Source: Manis javanica
Lineage: Eukaryota > Chordata > Mammalia > Pholidota > Manidae
Assembly (NCBI RefSeq): GCF_040802235.1
Contig: NC_133174.1
Span: forward strand, 79,878,647-79,942,646
Direction: 5' to 3'
DNA: 64,000 nt
A program made the position numbers and the translations under genes. Shown in pieces: positions 1 to 12,590 of the stretch (the first letter of the stretch is position 1; the number at the start of each line of letters is the position of its first letter). A model generated the notes under the pieces. The model saw only the letters and a program-made list of their open reading frames with translations. It did not search any database and was not told where the DNA came from.

Positions 1-423
1 CTCACAGGCGGTAGGAAGAGAAATGGAGCAGTGAGGAAGTAGAAAGCCTGGGACTGCTGAATACCTAGCTCCGGAGATCTGCTCTGGGAGAACAAACCTA
101 CATTTCATGGTACTTTCATGATACTCGCGTTATCACGGGGTTGGAAAGCTAATACAGGCAGAATTCCTGGAGAGACTGAGATACCAGTTGCTTGTGGAAA
201 GCAGGGATACATATTCGGCTGCTCTGGGACAAAAGCTTATACCTGCCTGCTCGGCCCACTGGTTCAGGCAGTGCAGGCAGGCATACCAGCCGGGAAGCAG
301 GAAACAGCTCTTCCCTCCCCCCAGGAACTAATAGCACTCCCCTGCGACCCCAGACATTGCTTCAGGGGATGAGTAGCGCCAGAGACTAGAGCTTCTGGAC
401 ACTAGAGGGCACCATATACAAAT
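1..423 (+). promoter_or_regulatory. L1 copy A 5' UTR (partial, promoter region)
   Basis: This GC-richer stretch precedes the ORF1 start and should hold the internal RNA polymerase II promoter, which is established for L1. It contains near-repeats of the type 'gcaggcag' around 245-285 but no clear TATA box. It does not look like the tandem-monomer 5' UTR of the older L1 at 41.4-42.1 kb. It is cut by the window edge. Confidence 0.6.
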
Positions 424-1196
424 ATGAAATGCCAAAGGAACCTGGTCCAGAGTAAAATTAATATAACTCCAAAGAAAGGTTTAAATGACATGGACCTTAT
501 GACTCTTCCTGAGAGGGAGTTCAAAATAAAAATCATCAATATGCTAATGGAGGTATGGAAAGATATCCAAGAACTCATGAATGAATTCTGGTCGGCGATC
601 CAATCATTGAAGAGCACAATGGAGGGTATTAAAAGCAGGTTGGATACAGTGGAGGAGATGATAAATGAAATAGAAACTAGAGAAGAGGAATACAAAGAAG
701 CTGAGGCACAGAGAGAAAAAAGGGATCTCTAAGAATGAAAGAACATTGAGAGAAATGTGAGACCAATCTAAACGGAACAATATTTGCAATATAGGGATAC
801 CAGAAGAAGAAGAAGAGAGAGAAAGTAATAGAAAGTGTCTTTGAGGAGGTAATTGCTGAAAATTTACCCAATCTGGGGAACGAGAGAGTCTCTCAGGCCA
901 TGGAAATCCACAGATCTTCCAACACAAGAAACCCAAGGAGGACAACACCAAGACACATAGTAATTAAAATGGCAAAGATCAAGGTTAAGGACAGACTGTT
1001 AAAAGCAGCCAGAGAGAGAAATAAGATCACATACAAAGGAAAGCCTATCAGGCTAACATCAGACTTCTCAGCAGAAACCTTACAGGCCAGAAGGAAGTGG
1101 CATGATGTATTTAATGCAATGAAGCAGAAGGGCCTGGAACCAAGATTACATTATCCGGCAAGATTATCATTTAAATTTGAAAGAGGGATTAAATAA
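424..1196 (+). pseudogene. L1 ORF1p remnant (copy A)
   Basis: ORF1p is the trimeric RNA-binding chaperone of the L1 ribonucleoprotein. Residues from 424 to about 731 form the N-terminal part, with a lysine/glutamate-rich heptad-like coiled coil (IQSLKSTMEGIKSRLDTVEE region). The reading frame breaks between about 731 and 900. It resumes at 900-1196 with the C-terminal RNA-binding part, including 'KDRLLKAARERNKITYKGKP' and a basic end. At least one stop at 730-732 and frame changes disrupt it. ORF2 follows after a spacer of about 385 bases. Confidence 0.85.
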
Positions 1197-1581
1197 TTTC
1201 CAGATAAGCAAAAGCTGAGAGAATTTACCTCCCACAAACCATCTCTACAGTCTACTTAGGAGGGACTGCTATAGATGGAAGTGTTCCTAATGTTTAATAG
1301 CTGTCACCAGAGGTAATAAAACCACAGTAAAGAAAGTAGAACAGCTAATCATTAAGCAAATGCAAAATTAAATCAACTGTCCACAAAGTCAATCAGGGGA
1401 TAGACAAAGAGTACAGAATATGATACCTATTATATAAAGTTTTGAGGAGGAAGATAAAGGAGGAAAAAAAATAGAACCTTTAGATTGTGTTTGTAATAGC
1501 ATCTTAAATGAGTTAAGTTAGACCCTTACATAGTAAGGAAGTTAACCTTGAACCTTTGGTAACCAGAATCTAAAACCTGCA

Positions 1582-4500
1582 ATGGCAATAAGTACATACC
1601 TATTGAGAATCACCCTAAATGTAAACAGAGTGAATGCACCAATCAAAAGACATAGAGTCTCTGAATGGACAAAAAACAAGACCCATCTATATGCTGCCTA
1701 AAAGACACTCACTTTAAACTGAAAGACATACACAGACTAAAAGTGAAGGGATGGAAAAAGATATTTCATTCAACTAATAGGGAGAAAAAAAGCAGGAGTT
1801 GCAGTATTTATATCAGACAAAATAGTCTTCAAAGCAAAGAAAGTCACAAGAGACAAAGAAGGGCTTTATATAATGATAAGGGTTCAGTACAACAAGAGGA
1901 TACAACCATTATAAATATATATGCACCCAACACAGGAGCACCTACATATGTGAAACATATATTAACATAATTAAAACCAGAAATAGAATGCAATGAATTC
2001 ATTCCAGGAGACTTCAACACTCCACTCACTCTGAAGGACCAATTAACCAAACAGAAAATAAGTAAGGACACAGAGGCATGAAACAACACATTAGAACAGA
2101 TGGACGTAACAGACATCTTCAGAAACCTACACCTAAAAGCAGCAGAATACACATTCTTCTCAAGTGCACATGGAACATTTTCAAGAACAGATCATGTACT
2201 AGGCCACAAAAGAGCCTTGGTGAATTCAGAAAGATTGAAATTGTACCAGTCAGTTTCTCAGATGAAGAAGGTATGAAACCAGAAATAGATTATGCAAAAA
2301 AAAAAATAGAAAAATCCCACAAACACATGGAGGCTGCAAAACATGCTCCTAAATAACCAGTGGATCAATGACCAAATAAAAACAGAGATTAAGCAATATA
2401 TGTACACAAATGACAACAATAATTCAACAATGCAAAATCTGTGGGATGCAGTGAAGGCTGTGCTAAGAAGAAAGTATATTGCAATACAGGCCTATCGCAG
2501 GAAAGAAGAAGAATCCCATATGATCACTCTAAACTCACAATTAACAAAATTAGAAAATGAAGAACAAATGAGGCTCAAAGTCGGTAGAAGGAGGGACATA
2601 ATAAAGATTAGAGCATAAATAAATAAAATCCAGAAGAATAAAATAAAATAAATGAAAGCAAGAGCTGTTTCTTTGAGAAAATAAACAAAATAGATAAAGC
2701 TCTAGCCAGACTTATCAAGAAAAAAAGAGAATTTACACACATAAACAGAAACAGAAATGAGAAAGGAAAAATCATGACTGACACCACAGAAATATAAAGA
2801 ATTATTAGAGAATACTATGAAATATTATATGCTAACAAACTGGATAACCTAGAAGTAATGGGCAACTTTCTAGAAAAATACAACTTTCCAAAGCTGAACT
2901 AGAAAGAAACAGAAAATCTGGGCAGACCATTTACTAGCAAAGAAAATTGAATTGGTAATCAAACACTACCTAAGAACAAAACCCATGGATGAGATGGCTT
3001 CACTGCTGAATTTTATCAGACATTTAGTGAACACCTAATATCCATCTTCCTTAAAGTTTTCCAAAGAGAAGAAGAGGGAATACTTCCAAACTCATTCTAT
3101 GGGGCCAGAATCACTCTAATACAAGACCAGGCAAAGAAAAAAAAGAAAATTACAGACCAATATATCTGATGAACATAGATGCAAAAATTCTCTACAAAAT
3201 ATTAGCAAACCCAATTCAAAAATACATCATGAGGATCATCCGTCAGGGATGCAAGGATGGTACAACATTTGAAAATCCATCAACATCATCCACCACATCA
3301 ACAAAAAGGACAAAAACCACATAATCATCTCCACAGATGCTGAAAAAGCATTTGACAAAATTCAACATCCATTCATTATAAAAATTCTCAACAAAATGGG
3401 TATAGAGGGAATTTACCTCAACATAATAAAGGCCATATATGACAAGCCCACAGCCAACATTATACTTAACATTGAGAAGCTGAAAGTTTTTCCTTTAAGA
3501 TTGGCAACAAGAGAAAGATGCCCACTCTCCCTACTTCTATTCAACATAGCCATGGCAATCAAACAACACAAAGAAATAAATGGCATCCAGATTGGCAAGG
3601 AAGAAGTTAAACTGTCCCTGTTTGCAGATGACATGATACTGTACATAAAAAACCCTTAAGAATCCACTCCAAAACTACTAGACCTAATATCTGAGTTCAG
3701 CAAAGTTGCAAGATAGAAAAATTAATACACAGAAATCTGTTGCATTCCTATACACTAATGGTGAACTAGCACAAAGAGAAATCAAGAAAACAATTTCATT
3801 CAGAGTTGCATCAAAAAGAATAAAATACCTAAGAATAAACCTAACCAAGAAAGTGAAAGACCTATACTCTGAAAAGTACAAGACACTCGTGAGAGAAATT
3901 AAAGAAGATACCAATAAATGGAAATATATCCCATGCTCACGGGTAGGAAGATTTAATATTGTCAAAATGGCCATCCTGACTAAAGCAATCTAGTGATTCA
4001 ATGCAATCCCTATCAAAATACCAACAGCATTCTTCAATTAACTAAATCAAATGATTATTAAATTCATATGGGACCACAAAAGACCCCTTATAGCCAAAAC
4101 AATCCTGAGAAGGAAGAATCAAGCTTGGGGGATTATGCTCCCCAACTTCAAGCTCCACTACAAAGCCACAGTAATCAAGACAGTTTGGTACTGGCACAAT
4201 AACAGACCCATAGACCAATGGAACAGACTAGAAAGCCCTGATATAATCCAAACCATATATGGTCAATTAATGTATGATAAAGGAGCCGTGGACATACAAT
4301 GGGAAATGACAGCCTCTTCAGCAACTGGTGTTGGCAAAACTGGACACTTACATGCAAGAGAATGGAACTGGATTATTGTTTAACCCCATACAGAATAGTA
4401 AACTCTAAATGGATCAAAGACCTTAAAATAAGTTATGAAACCATAAAACTATTAGAAGACAACATATGCAAAAATCCCCTGAATATAAGTATGAGCAACT

Positions 4501-5352
4501 TCTTCCTGAACACATTTCCTCGAGCAAGAGAAACAAAAGCAAAAATGAACACATGGGACTACATCAAACTAAAAAGTTTCTGTATGGCAAAGGACACCAT
4601 CAACATAACAAAAATACATCCTACAGTATGGAAGAATATATTTGTAAATGACATATCCGACAAGTGGTTAACATCCAAAATATATAGAGAAATCATATGC
4701 CTCAACACCCAAAAAAGCAAATAACCTGATTAAAAAATGGGCAGTGGATATGAAGAGACAATTGTCCAAAGAAGAAATTCAGATAGCCAACAGACACATG
4801 AAAAGATGCTTCACATCACTAATCATCAGGGAAATGCCAATTAAAACCACAATGAGATATCACCTCACACCAGTAAGGATGGCCAGCATTGAAAAGACTA
4901 AGAACAACAAATGCTGGTGAGGATGTGGAGAACGGGGAACCCTCCTACACTGCTGGTGGGAATGTAAGTTAGTTCAACCATTGTGGAAAGCAATATGGAG
5001 TTTCCTCAAAAAACTAAAAGTAGAAATACCATTTGATCCGGGAATTCCACTCCTTGGAATTTACCCAAAGAATAGAACTTCTCAGACTCAAAATGACATA
5101 TGCACCCCTATGTTCATCACAGCACTATTTACAATAGTCAAGATATGAACGCAACCTAAGTGTCCATCAGTAGATGAATGGATAAAGAAGAGGTGGTAAA
5201 TATACACAATGGAATATTATTCAGCCATAAGAAAGAAACAAATCCTACCATTTGCAACAACATGGATGGAGGTGGAGGATATTATGCTCAGTGAAATAAC
5301 CCATGTGGAGAATGACAAGTGCCAAATGATTTCCCTCATTTGTAGAGTACAA
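1582..5352 (+). pseudogene. L1 ORF2p remnant: endonuclease, reverse transcriptase, Cys-rich end (copy A)
   Basis: The likely start is the ATG at 1582 (MAISTYLL...), followed by a frameshift near 1665-1680. The apurinic-type endonuclease domain covers about 1582-2300, with 'IINIYAPNTGAP' near 1910-1945. The RT domain covers about 2950-4000, and the catalytic FADD motif is intact at 3621-3632. The C-terminal part continues through 4051-4724 and 5209 onward in changing frames. Many stops and frameshifts are visible, for example stops just after 3659 and 3993. The terminal stop seen in sister copies (GGAGTATAA) reads as GTACAA here, so the frame runs on into the 3' UTR. The RT motif survives but no complete enzyme could be made. 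Confidence 0.93.
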
Positions 5353-5690
5353 CAACAAAGCCAAACTGAAGGAACAAAATATCAGCAGACTCACAGACTC
5401 CAAGAAGGGACTAGTGGTTACCAAAGGGGAGGGATGTGGGAGGGTGGGTTGGGAGGGAAGGAGATGGGAATTGAGGAGAATTATGTTTAGTACACATTGT
5501 GTGGGTGGTCACGGGGAAAACAGTGTAGGGCAGAGAAGGCAAACAGTGAATCTGTGGCATCTTACTACCCTGATAGTGACTGCATTGGGGTATGGGTTGG
5601 GAGTTGATAATATGGGTAAATGTAGTAACCACATTTGTTTTTTCATGTGAAACCTTCATAAAAGTGTATATCAATAATACCTTAATAAAA
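5353..5690 (+). other. L1 copy A 3' UTR with G-rich tract
   Basis: A guanine-rich run at about 5426-5470 holds at least five closely spaced GGG blocks and could form a G-quadruplex. It is followed by the family's conserved tail, with 'gtgactgcattggggtatg', and an A-rich end. G-rich polypurine tracts in L1 3' UTRs are established for other mammals; the fold itself is inferred here. Confidence 0.75.
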
Positions 5691-5700
5691 ATATATGTAG

Positions 5701-6133
5701 GTGGTACATATACAGAATGGAATATTATTCAGCCATAAGAGGAAAACAAATCCTACCATTTGCAGCAACATGGATGGAGCTGGAGGGTATTATGTTCAGT
5801 GAAATAAGCCAGGTGGAGGAAGATAAGTACCAAATGATTTCACTTATCTGTGGAGTATAACAACAAAGCAAAAACTGAAGGAACAAAACAGCATCCAACT
5901 CACAGAATCCAAGAAAGGGACTGGGGAGGGTGGGTGGGAAGGGAGGGAGAAGGGGATTAAGGGGCATTATGTTCAGCACACATAGTGTGACTAATAGCAT
6001 CTTACTATGCTGATGGATGGGCAGTGACTGTAATGAGGTATGTGGTGGGGACTTGATAATGGGGAGAATCTAGTAACCACAATGTTGCTCATGTGATTGT
6101 ATATTAATGATACCATAATAATAAAAAAAAGAA
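5701..6133 (+). mobile_element. 5'-truncated L1 tail of the same family
   Basis: It begins within the last ORF2 codons (gtggtacatatacagaatgg, matching copy A near 5195) and repeats the 3' UTR, including a G-rich tract at about 5920-5965, ending in an A-rich tail near 6120-6133. It sits directly behind the tail of copy A, so it probably inserted into that A-rich tail. I could not define a clean target-site duplication, and a local duplication is the alternative. Confidence 0.85.
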
Positions 6134-7900
6134 ACAGTAACTAACCCAAAGGCTTTTCAAGTTCATGTTATGTAGGATAATCTTTGCTAAATAAAAACTA
6201 GTTTAATTCTGTTGGTTTAATCAAAATAGGCATATTCTTAGAGTTATCAGCATTAAATATAATGTAGACATGAAAGTTTTATTTTACCTAGGTTTACTAA
6301 AAGTCAAGTAAGCTTGTATTATCACTTATAGAATTTGTTAGCACATAAGGTAACTTAAGATGGATAGCTGTTTCATGTCTCAAGAAATTTTCATGAATAA
6401 TCCTAACATAATTGTTAAGAATAAGTAAATTAAATAGATAAAAGTTAAAAGTTTATAAGTGAATTTTTCAACAATAATTATGTTTAATGGTATGTCTATT
6501 TAAAAATAGTTTCCTAAATCTTTTTGGTAACTTGTAACCTTAAAGTTATACTAAATTAAGTTAAATGACAGACATTCACTGAACATCTACATTATTTCCA
6601 TATAAGATAAAATACAGAAAGATTGATTACAGAACATAAGTTTATGTACTTTGCCTTCTTTTTATGGATGAACTGAAGACATTTGGGTCTTTTAGTAGTT
6701 ATGTTTTGTGCCACATTGAAACATTTACTTTGAGGGAGAATATACTTACAGTAATTATAAAATGTATTTGTAAATTTATCAGTCCACACAATGCTAGTGT
6801 AACAGTCCACAACTGCTTACTTCTTGGTTTCACAAGAGTTATGGATCATAAGGTTAAAAATTCTAATATATGCAATTGAAACTACTTAGAAATAATAAGG
6901 ATGAACGGAAACAACTGTTTATGAAAAGTAGGTAAGAAAATTAGAATGACAGGTTGTTCCACTATGAGAAAGAGAAAAACACAGGACAGAGTCTGAGTGG
7001 ATATAACAAAGCTGTAGAAGGTATGTGGAGAAGAAATATTGGGAAAGGAATTTCATGTGTGGTCAAGCTAAGACAGGAATGTATTTATTTAAAATTTTAA
7101 AGAATTAGTTTTAATTTCAAAAGGACACTGGTGCAAAATTAGAATTTATTTTTCTTTGCTAAAAGGACAAAGTTTTCTTGGACTATTGGTCTGCCTTAGA
7201 TAAGAGATTATGAAAGATTTTTTCCCCATTGAATAATCTACATAGAAAGCAAAGATTTTGAGTCTTACTGAAAGAATGCATTGTGCTTCACATTGTCCTT
7301 ATCAGGTCTTGGACTACTTAAGAAAATTCAGTCTTCTCAATATTAAAAGAGCTGAGTTTTGTTCACAATTATGTAACTTTCTGAATTTGCTTTCTAAGTC
7401 TTTAATTGTCTCTTTGCATAAATGGATAAGTATTGCTTCATAATGATCTGTGATTCTATTTGATCAAATGTTCAAAGCTTTTGACATTTCCTCAAATCAA
7501 ATTCTAAATGGACCTCAAATTAACTTGGAGATTCCCCAGAGAGTATGTGGAAAATCTCAAAGGATGTGTCTCTCACCTGGTAAGATGCTAAAGTATTAGG
7601 CTTATTTGATATGTTAAACTACATGGAAAGTATTTCCAATAAGAAGTAGTGCTAAATCTTCTTAGGCTATAGTTGTACGGATGCATGTTATTAACAGAAG
7701 TGTTCTAGAATTGAAATTGTAGAAATTTCTAGAAATTGATATTTCCTAGTATATTATCAGGCATAATGTTATTTTCTTAAAATGTATGTCACATAAACCA
7801 AATATCCCTGTCAATTTCATTACAATGAACACTCATCTGATCATCAGCTTTGGGAATTTTTAAGCCTTTTGTCATCTACAGTCATTGTTTTACCCTGATG
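6134..7900. other. AT-rich sequence without recognisable feature
   Basis: I see no coding remnant or repeat I can name. The part just before 7900 may belong to the decayed ERV that follows, because ERV pol would lie upstream, but I found no motif to support this. Confidence 0.5.
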
Positions 7901-7904
7901 CTTT

Positions 7905-8060
7905 TGCAAAGAGCAATTCATGGGAAGGATCCTACCAATTTATTATGACAACTGATACTGCTCCAAATTACAAGATGTTGAAAATTGGGTGCATATTTCA
8001 CAGCTGACAAAGGATTCACCTAACATCTGGTCAGGTGCAAAAGCACAAGACCTCAATATC
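7905..8060 (+). pseudogene. ERV pol remnant: integrase C-terminal segment
   Basis: Short reading frames give 'WEGSYQFIMTTDTA' (from 7921) and then, after a frame change, 'VENWVHISQLTKDSPNIWSG'. This pattern (W-x-G-x-Y...T-T-D-T-A...W-x-H-x-S) is the usual C-terminal end of gammaretrovirus-like integrases. It precedes an env remnant in the correct order. Nothing upstream is recognisable, so only the last part of pol survives. Stops and frameshifts make it non-coding. Confidence 0.6.
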
Positions 8061-8579
8061 TAATTGACTTGCAAGATAAATTATTGACATCAAGTTAGAC
8101 TGCTTCTTTCCAATATGCCAATAAAGAATGTTTCTTTCATTCCTTTCTCTCTTTCTGTTCATTCTTTTCCTAATTCTAATACCAAGAAAATATTTATAAT
8201 TATTTTGTCCATATTTTGCATTGCTTTGACCTAGAAAAATAATGCTATTATTCAAAAATCTTAGGCCATTGCAAAGGGGGGGATAATCCAACCAACAAAT
8301 GAGTATTGGATTTGCCACAATGCTGTTGAACCTATAGTTAGGCATATCACAAACTTATCCCTGATTTTCAGTCTCAGTTTCTTTGGAACAAACCCAGCTA
8401 CCTATCATGTCAGACTCCCTAGCCCTGGGGGGGGTCCATTTCCCTGTCTTTGTTTAACAACTCCAAACCTGGGGCACCTTGCATACAGGCTCTGTACAAA
8501 GAAAGGGATACAAGGCAAGGATAACCAGAATAAAACCACCTGTGTAGTGGCCCCCATGGCTATCACCTTTCTGTTCCTG

Positions 8580-9080
8580 ATCCACAGACTTAAACAGGAA
8601 TTACTAGGAGGCATTCATCATTCAAAATTGACTTCCTTTGGCAGATTCCTACTCCCCTGGCTAGGAGTAAGTGCAAATGAGGCAATGATCAGGAACCTCT
8701 CCACTCTTGAAGACATTGCAGAATCTAATACTAAGGCAATTAGCTACCCAACAACAAAATCCATAGACTTTCTGACTTAAATTGTTCTTGATAATAGGAA
8801 AGCCCTTGATTATCTTTTAGCTGAGCAAGGAGGTGTTTGTACCATAGCAATACTTCCTGTTACACTTGGATTGACACTTCTGGGGAGATTGAGATTCAGC
8901 TATGTAAAGTCACTGAACAAGCCAGCTGGCTTAAAAATGTGACTCTTTTAATGTGGTCTTTGACTTATTTGATTCTGATTTATTTTTATCATAGGGACCA
9001 TGCCTCCAAGGTATGCTCCTGACATTGGGAATTATCTCACTTATAATAATTAGAGTAGTCCTTTTGGTGCACTATATTCT
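8580..9080 (+). pseudogene. ERV env remnant, transmembrane subunit (class I-like)
   Basis: Frame fragments show the TM ectodomain: 'SFGRFLLPWLGVSANEAM' near 8635-8690, then the heptad region and the conserved immunosuppressive-domain stretch with 'NRKALDYLLAEQGGVC' at about 8795-8842. A cysteine follows ('NTSCYTWID'), then a hydrophobic membrane anchor in 8837-9022. The spacing C-x6-C is that of gamma-type env proteins. A stop at 8778-8780 and frame changes break it. The surface subunit upstream (8060-8580) is not recognisable with confidence. It lies between the integrase remnant and a polypurine tract/LTR, as expected for a provirus 3' half. Confidence 0.7.
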
Positions 9081-9328
9081 CTCAAAAGCTTTAAATGCAT
9101 GCCCACAGCTCCTAAAGATGCAAGCAAATGATCTTCCTAAGAATAGAACATCAGAAAAAGAACAAAGGAAATGACCAACTTAAAGAACATGCACCCAACA
9201 CCATCAGCAATTGATACCACATGGAGATTCAGCAAAAACTGTGAGAATTCCAGAGCATTAACTGGGAGTAATGCTAATGTCTTTTTTTTTTCTTTTATCA
9301 CATCTCTCAGTAGGCTGAAAGTCTAACT

Positions 9329-9341
9329 AAAAGGGGGGAAT
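9329..9341 (+). other. Polypurine tract
   Basis: The purine run 'aaaaggggggaat' directly precedes an LTR that starts with TG at 9342. This is the expected plus-strand primer site of a retrovirus. Confidence 0.7.
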
Positions 9342-9705
9342 TGTTCAAAACAAGAAAACATGTCAAAAGTGAAGTCCCTAATGTTAAGTCCCATATCACC
9401 ATTAAATGTAGCTTTTGGCTCTCAGAAATGGAATCTTAAATCAATCAGGAATTGCCTGATTAGCACTAGTTAGATAATCTGCCTGAAAGATTCCTGCCAT
9501 CCCCTAAAGGAAAGTAACCTTGAAATAGCCAATCCACTCTCTTGCTCGGTATTACTTCCTTATTCCTACTTTCCTCTGCCTATAAAAGTCTTTTGCTTTG
9601 TGCAACTTCTTAGAGCTCTTTTCTATCTGCTGCATTCGAATCCAATCACTTGGGCTCGTAGGACTCAACTTCATTTAGATCATACCATTATAATCTGAAT
9701 TTTCC
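9342..9705 (+). repeat. 3' LTR of the class I-like ERV remnant
   Basis: The LTR begins TGTTCAAAAC right after the polypurine tract. A TATA-type box 'tataaaag' lies at about 9581-9588, followed by a short R/U5 with 'gctgcattcgaatc'. The right boundary is inferred by alignment to the related LTR at 11.6-12.0 kb. No matching 5' LTR was found, so the provirus is 5'-truncated. Confidence 0.7.
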
Positions 9706-9867
9706 TTTGAAAAATATATTATGGATATATTTCCATGTTTTAATATTTATCTACAACAATTCTTTATTGAACACATAATATCCATCATCTGTGTGCAGAA
9801 TATATTTTAACACCTTGCCTACTGTGGTCAATAAAATCTTTAGGCAGATTCCAAATGCTCACTACTA

Positions 9868-10202
9868 GAAATAATGAAATGAAATCCCTCTCCCCCTTCC
9901 AGAGAAGTCCATATGTAGGGATGCCACTGACCATGTACCAGGACATTCCAAAGAAGTGTGTAAACAAGCCTCATGAAACCTTTAATCCTTTGAAGCCCTA
10001 AACTACCACCTCTTCCTTTTAAACTGATATGTGTAAACCCTTATCCACAACAGTTTGGTGAGACTCTCTTTGAGTGTTTCCTGTTCCTTAATGCACGTGG
10101 AAATAAATTTTTTCCCTGTTAATCGTTGTAAATTAATCTACACAGCCCATCTCACCACCACTGGGACCTAGGTTAATAGAAGAAAAGTTTTCTTCCCAAC
10201 AC
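9868..10202 (+). repeat. Possible degraded LTR of another family
   Basis: An 'aataaa' at about 10,103-10,108 follows an R-like stretch (gtttggtgagactctctttg) and the segment ends in '...tcccaaca', which resembles an LTR U5 end. No partner LTR or internal sequence was seen, so this is tentative. Confidence 0.35.
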
Positions 10203-11605
10203 TCTTCTGAAGCTAAATGCCATACTCATCTAATTATTTTCACTCTATAATGTAATCCACTTACATTTATTTTGTCAAACTAATATATGCATGTGACTTT
10301 GGAATGATACAGGAAAGAGGGCTTATATTTAAAACATTCTCCACTAGTTTTATTTTTAGATTTTCTTGAGAAGTCATCAAAACTATTGGGGGTTGGGAAA
10401 TGAGGAGATATGACTTATGTTGTTTAAGGGTATAAACCTGCAATGAGTAGTAAATAAGCCATGGAGATGTAATGCACTTAGACAACAATATTGCACTATA
10501 AGTGATTTGATAAATAGGGATACAATGATAATATTATAATATATAAATATTAAAGTTACATGTTGTACACCTTATTTCTATAAAAATTATTTTATATGTA
10601 ACAAATATATGCTATTTCAAATATATTCAATAAAAACAATTCTTAAAAATACTGTTGGCATGAGAATTGAATGTAAACAGAAAAGTTGTTACCAGATCTT
10701 TGTTAAGTGTTTAATATTCATCTTTATATTGATATTGTCCTGGATGTATATATGAGGTTTGTTTGACCACATATTTCTTATTATATTTACTTATATATTC
10801 ACAGTAAGATCAATAGCCAGAGTAACATTATAGCATCAGAACCTCATGTGCAATAGCCCTACAAAGTGACTGCAATGAGAGCCACATGGAGAACTCTCCT
10901 ATTACCAATGATGAGTTCACTCCAAAGATGAGGGAACAGAAAAAAGTGAATTTCGTGTGCTTATAAAAAGCAAAGAGCCTGTTTTCCCTCTCCCTCTGAA
11001 AGTGTCTCTTTGGAGACATAATAGGAAATATCCGTAGTTGAGGCCTTTAGTATGTAAATAAATCTCTTCAACAGCCAGATAAGTCCCTTGTCTCCAGCTT
11101 TTAAAACCCAGAGATACCTCCAAAGGTATTGGCTTAATCCCCCCTTGAAATGTAAACACATACTTCAAAAGTTAGGTTAATCTCTCTGGAGTTCTCACTC
11201 TATACAGTAAAAAATTGTCTTCTAGGGCTTGCTTTTAGACCAAGGATCAAATTACATTAAATTTTGTTCAGAGAGTTCTGGGTAGAAGTGTAAAAATATT
11301 TCCTCTATAACCCCACAATCTCTAAACAGTATGCTTATATTTCTATTTAAAATATAAACTGTAGGCAACATTTATTAGTGTCCTAGTAATATAGACAATG
11401 ATTCATAACAATAAATATGCACTGTACCTTTTTTCCCATTATCTCAATATAATTTCATCATTATTTTAAGTTCTTCCACTGCTTTTTTTCTATAAAATAT
11501 AGGCTGCGTCTCTTCATTCTGTATTCTAAAATGAGACTATTAGTGATGCTACCCTTCTCTCCAGCCATCTTCTCTTCACTTCCACTTGTCAAACTATACC
11601 TACCT
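10203..11605. other. Mostly unassigned sequence with a possible L1 tail fragment
   Basis: The segment 10,535-10,645 ('atgttgtacaccttatttct...') resembles the 3' end of an old L1. The rest holds no recognisable gene or repeat. The stretch at about 10,960-11,200 is less AT-rich but has no motif I can identify. Confidence 0.4.
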
Positions 11606-11609
11606 TTTC

Positions 11610-12005
11610 TTGTGTTAGAAAGAAACAAGCCCCAAATGCAGTCATTTCTGTTAAGTCCCATCAAGACTTAATAACTGAACTAAATGCCTTTTCATCCTCT
11701 TCCATTAGTGGGATTTTAAACCAACCAGTCTGGAATTTTCTGATTAGTACTAGTGAGGCATTGTATGATAAGCCCCATGTTCTTAACCCTAAGGGAAGTG
11801 GACTTTGCCAAAACCAATCATTTTTATTTATTTATTTTGCTAATAACTTCCTTGTGCTACCCTTTTCCTATAAAAACCTCCCACTTTTGTATAACTACTT
11901 GTACCATCTCCCTACTTGCTTGATGGGATGCTATTTGATTCATGAATCATTGAGTAAAGCCAATTAGATCTTCAAATTCATTCAGTTGAATTTATGTTTT
12001 TTAAC
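11610..12005 (+). repeat. Solo LTR related to the 9.3 kb LTR
   Basis: It aligns by eye with 9342-9705 over shared blocks: 'gttaagtccca', 'tctgattagtactagt' versus 'cctgattagcactagt', a TATA-type 'cctataaaaac' at about 11,869-11,879, and 'aattagatc...gaattt' at the end. Both are in plus orientation, 2.3 kb apart. No internal ERV sequence adjoins it, so it looks like a solo LTR left by LTR-LTR recombination. Confidence 0.6.
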
Positions 12006-12590
12006 ACTTATGAACTGTTAATGTTGAGAGCACTTCTTTCTGCACCTATTTTTGTTTCAATATTTTCCTGACTGAAATTAAAAGTTAATGACCAAGAAAA
12101 TTACATTTTTTCAATGTTTGTGTAAATATTCCTTACTGTAGAATTATATTTCCTTTGCTGAATGGTATGAAAACTCTCCTAAAGCACTGGATAGGAGCAA
12201 TAGAGTTCTGTGTCCTTCATACCAGGTGCTGCCATCAGCCCTTGTCTTCTAGTAGATGAGCATGGTAGTCTTCCCATTTTGCCTCTGGTTGCTCCAAGTG
12301 GGGTGGAGGGTGAAGGGAAATTGATTTAAGAATGTGAATGAATCCATTGTTCTGTCAACTAAATGTGGCAAACTTCGTAGGCATGAACAGGAAAATTCTG
12401 CAGGTTTATTGGCTAAGATTTTGGTCATGGTTATGAGTCAGAACAACCAGAAATTTAATGAGGCAATCATGAAAATGAGAGAGACATAAAAAGCTGATAT
12501 AAGGTCTCCACATAGCCCAAGCTGTTATCAGAAAATGTGTGGATGGGTAGGGAAAATGAGAGCCTAAGAAAAATTAAGACCTATGAGAAG
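12006..12590. other. No recognisable feature
   Basis: Non-coding sequence with no repeat I can name. No conserved reading frame was found on either strand. Confidence 0.5.

Larger units (their letters stand above)
1..5690 (+). mobile_element. Near full-length L1 (LINE-1) retrotransposon, copy A
   Basis: The order is 5' UTR (1-423), ORF1 (424-1196), spacer with the usual inter-ORF sequence, ORF2 (1582 to about 5352) and a G-rich 3' UTR ending near 5690 in an A-rich tail. L1 copies itself by target-primed reverse transcription using the ORF2 endonuclease and RT, with ORF1p as RNA chaperone. Both ORFs are interrupted by stops and frameshifts, so this copy is dead. The 5' end runs off the window, so the full 5' UTR length and the left target-site duplication cannot be seen. 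The same 3' UTR recurs at 5701-6133, 48,801-49,600, 50,255-54,080 and (inverted) 59,550 onward, so this is the youngest abundant L1 family here. Confidence 0.95.

Noticed and set aside
8031..8614. Minus-strand frames of 70-104 codons
   Set aside because: They lie opposite the ERV remnant on the plus strand and show no domain or conserved motif.
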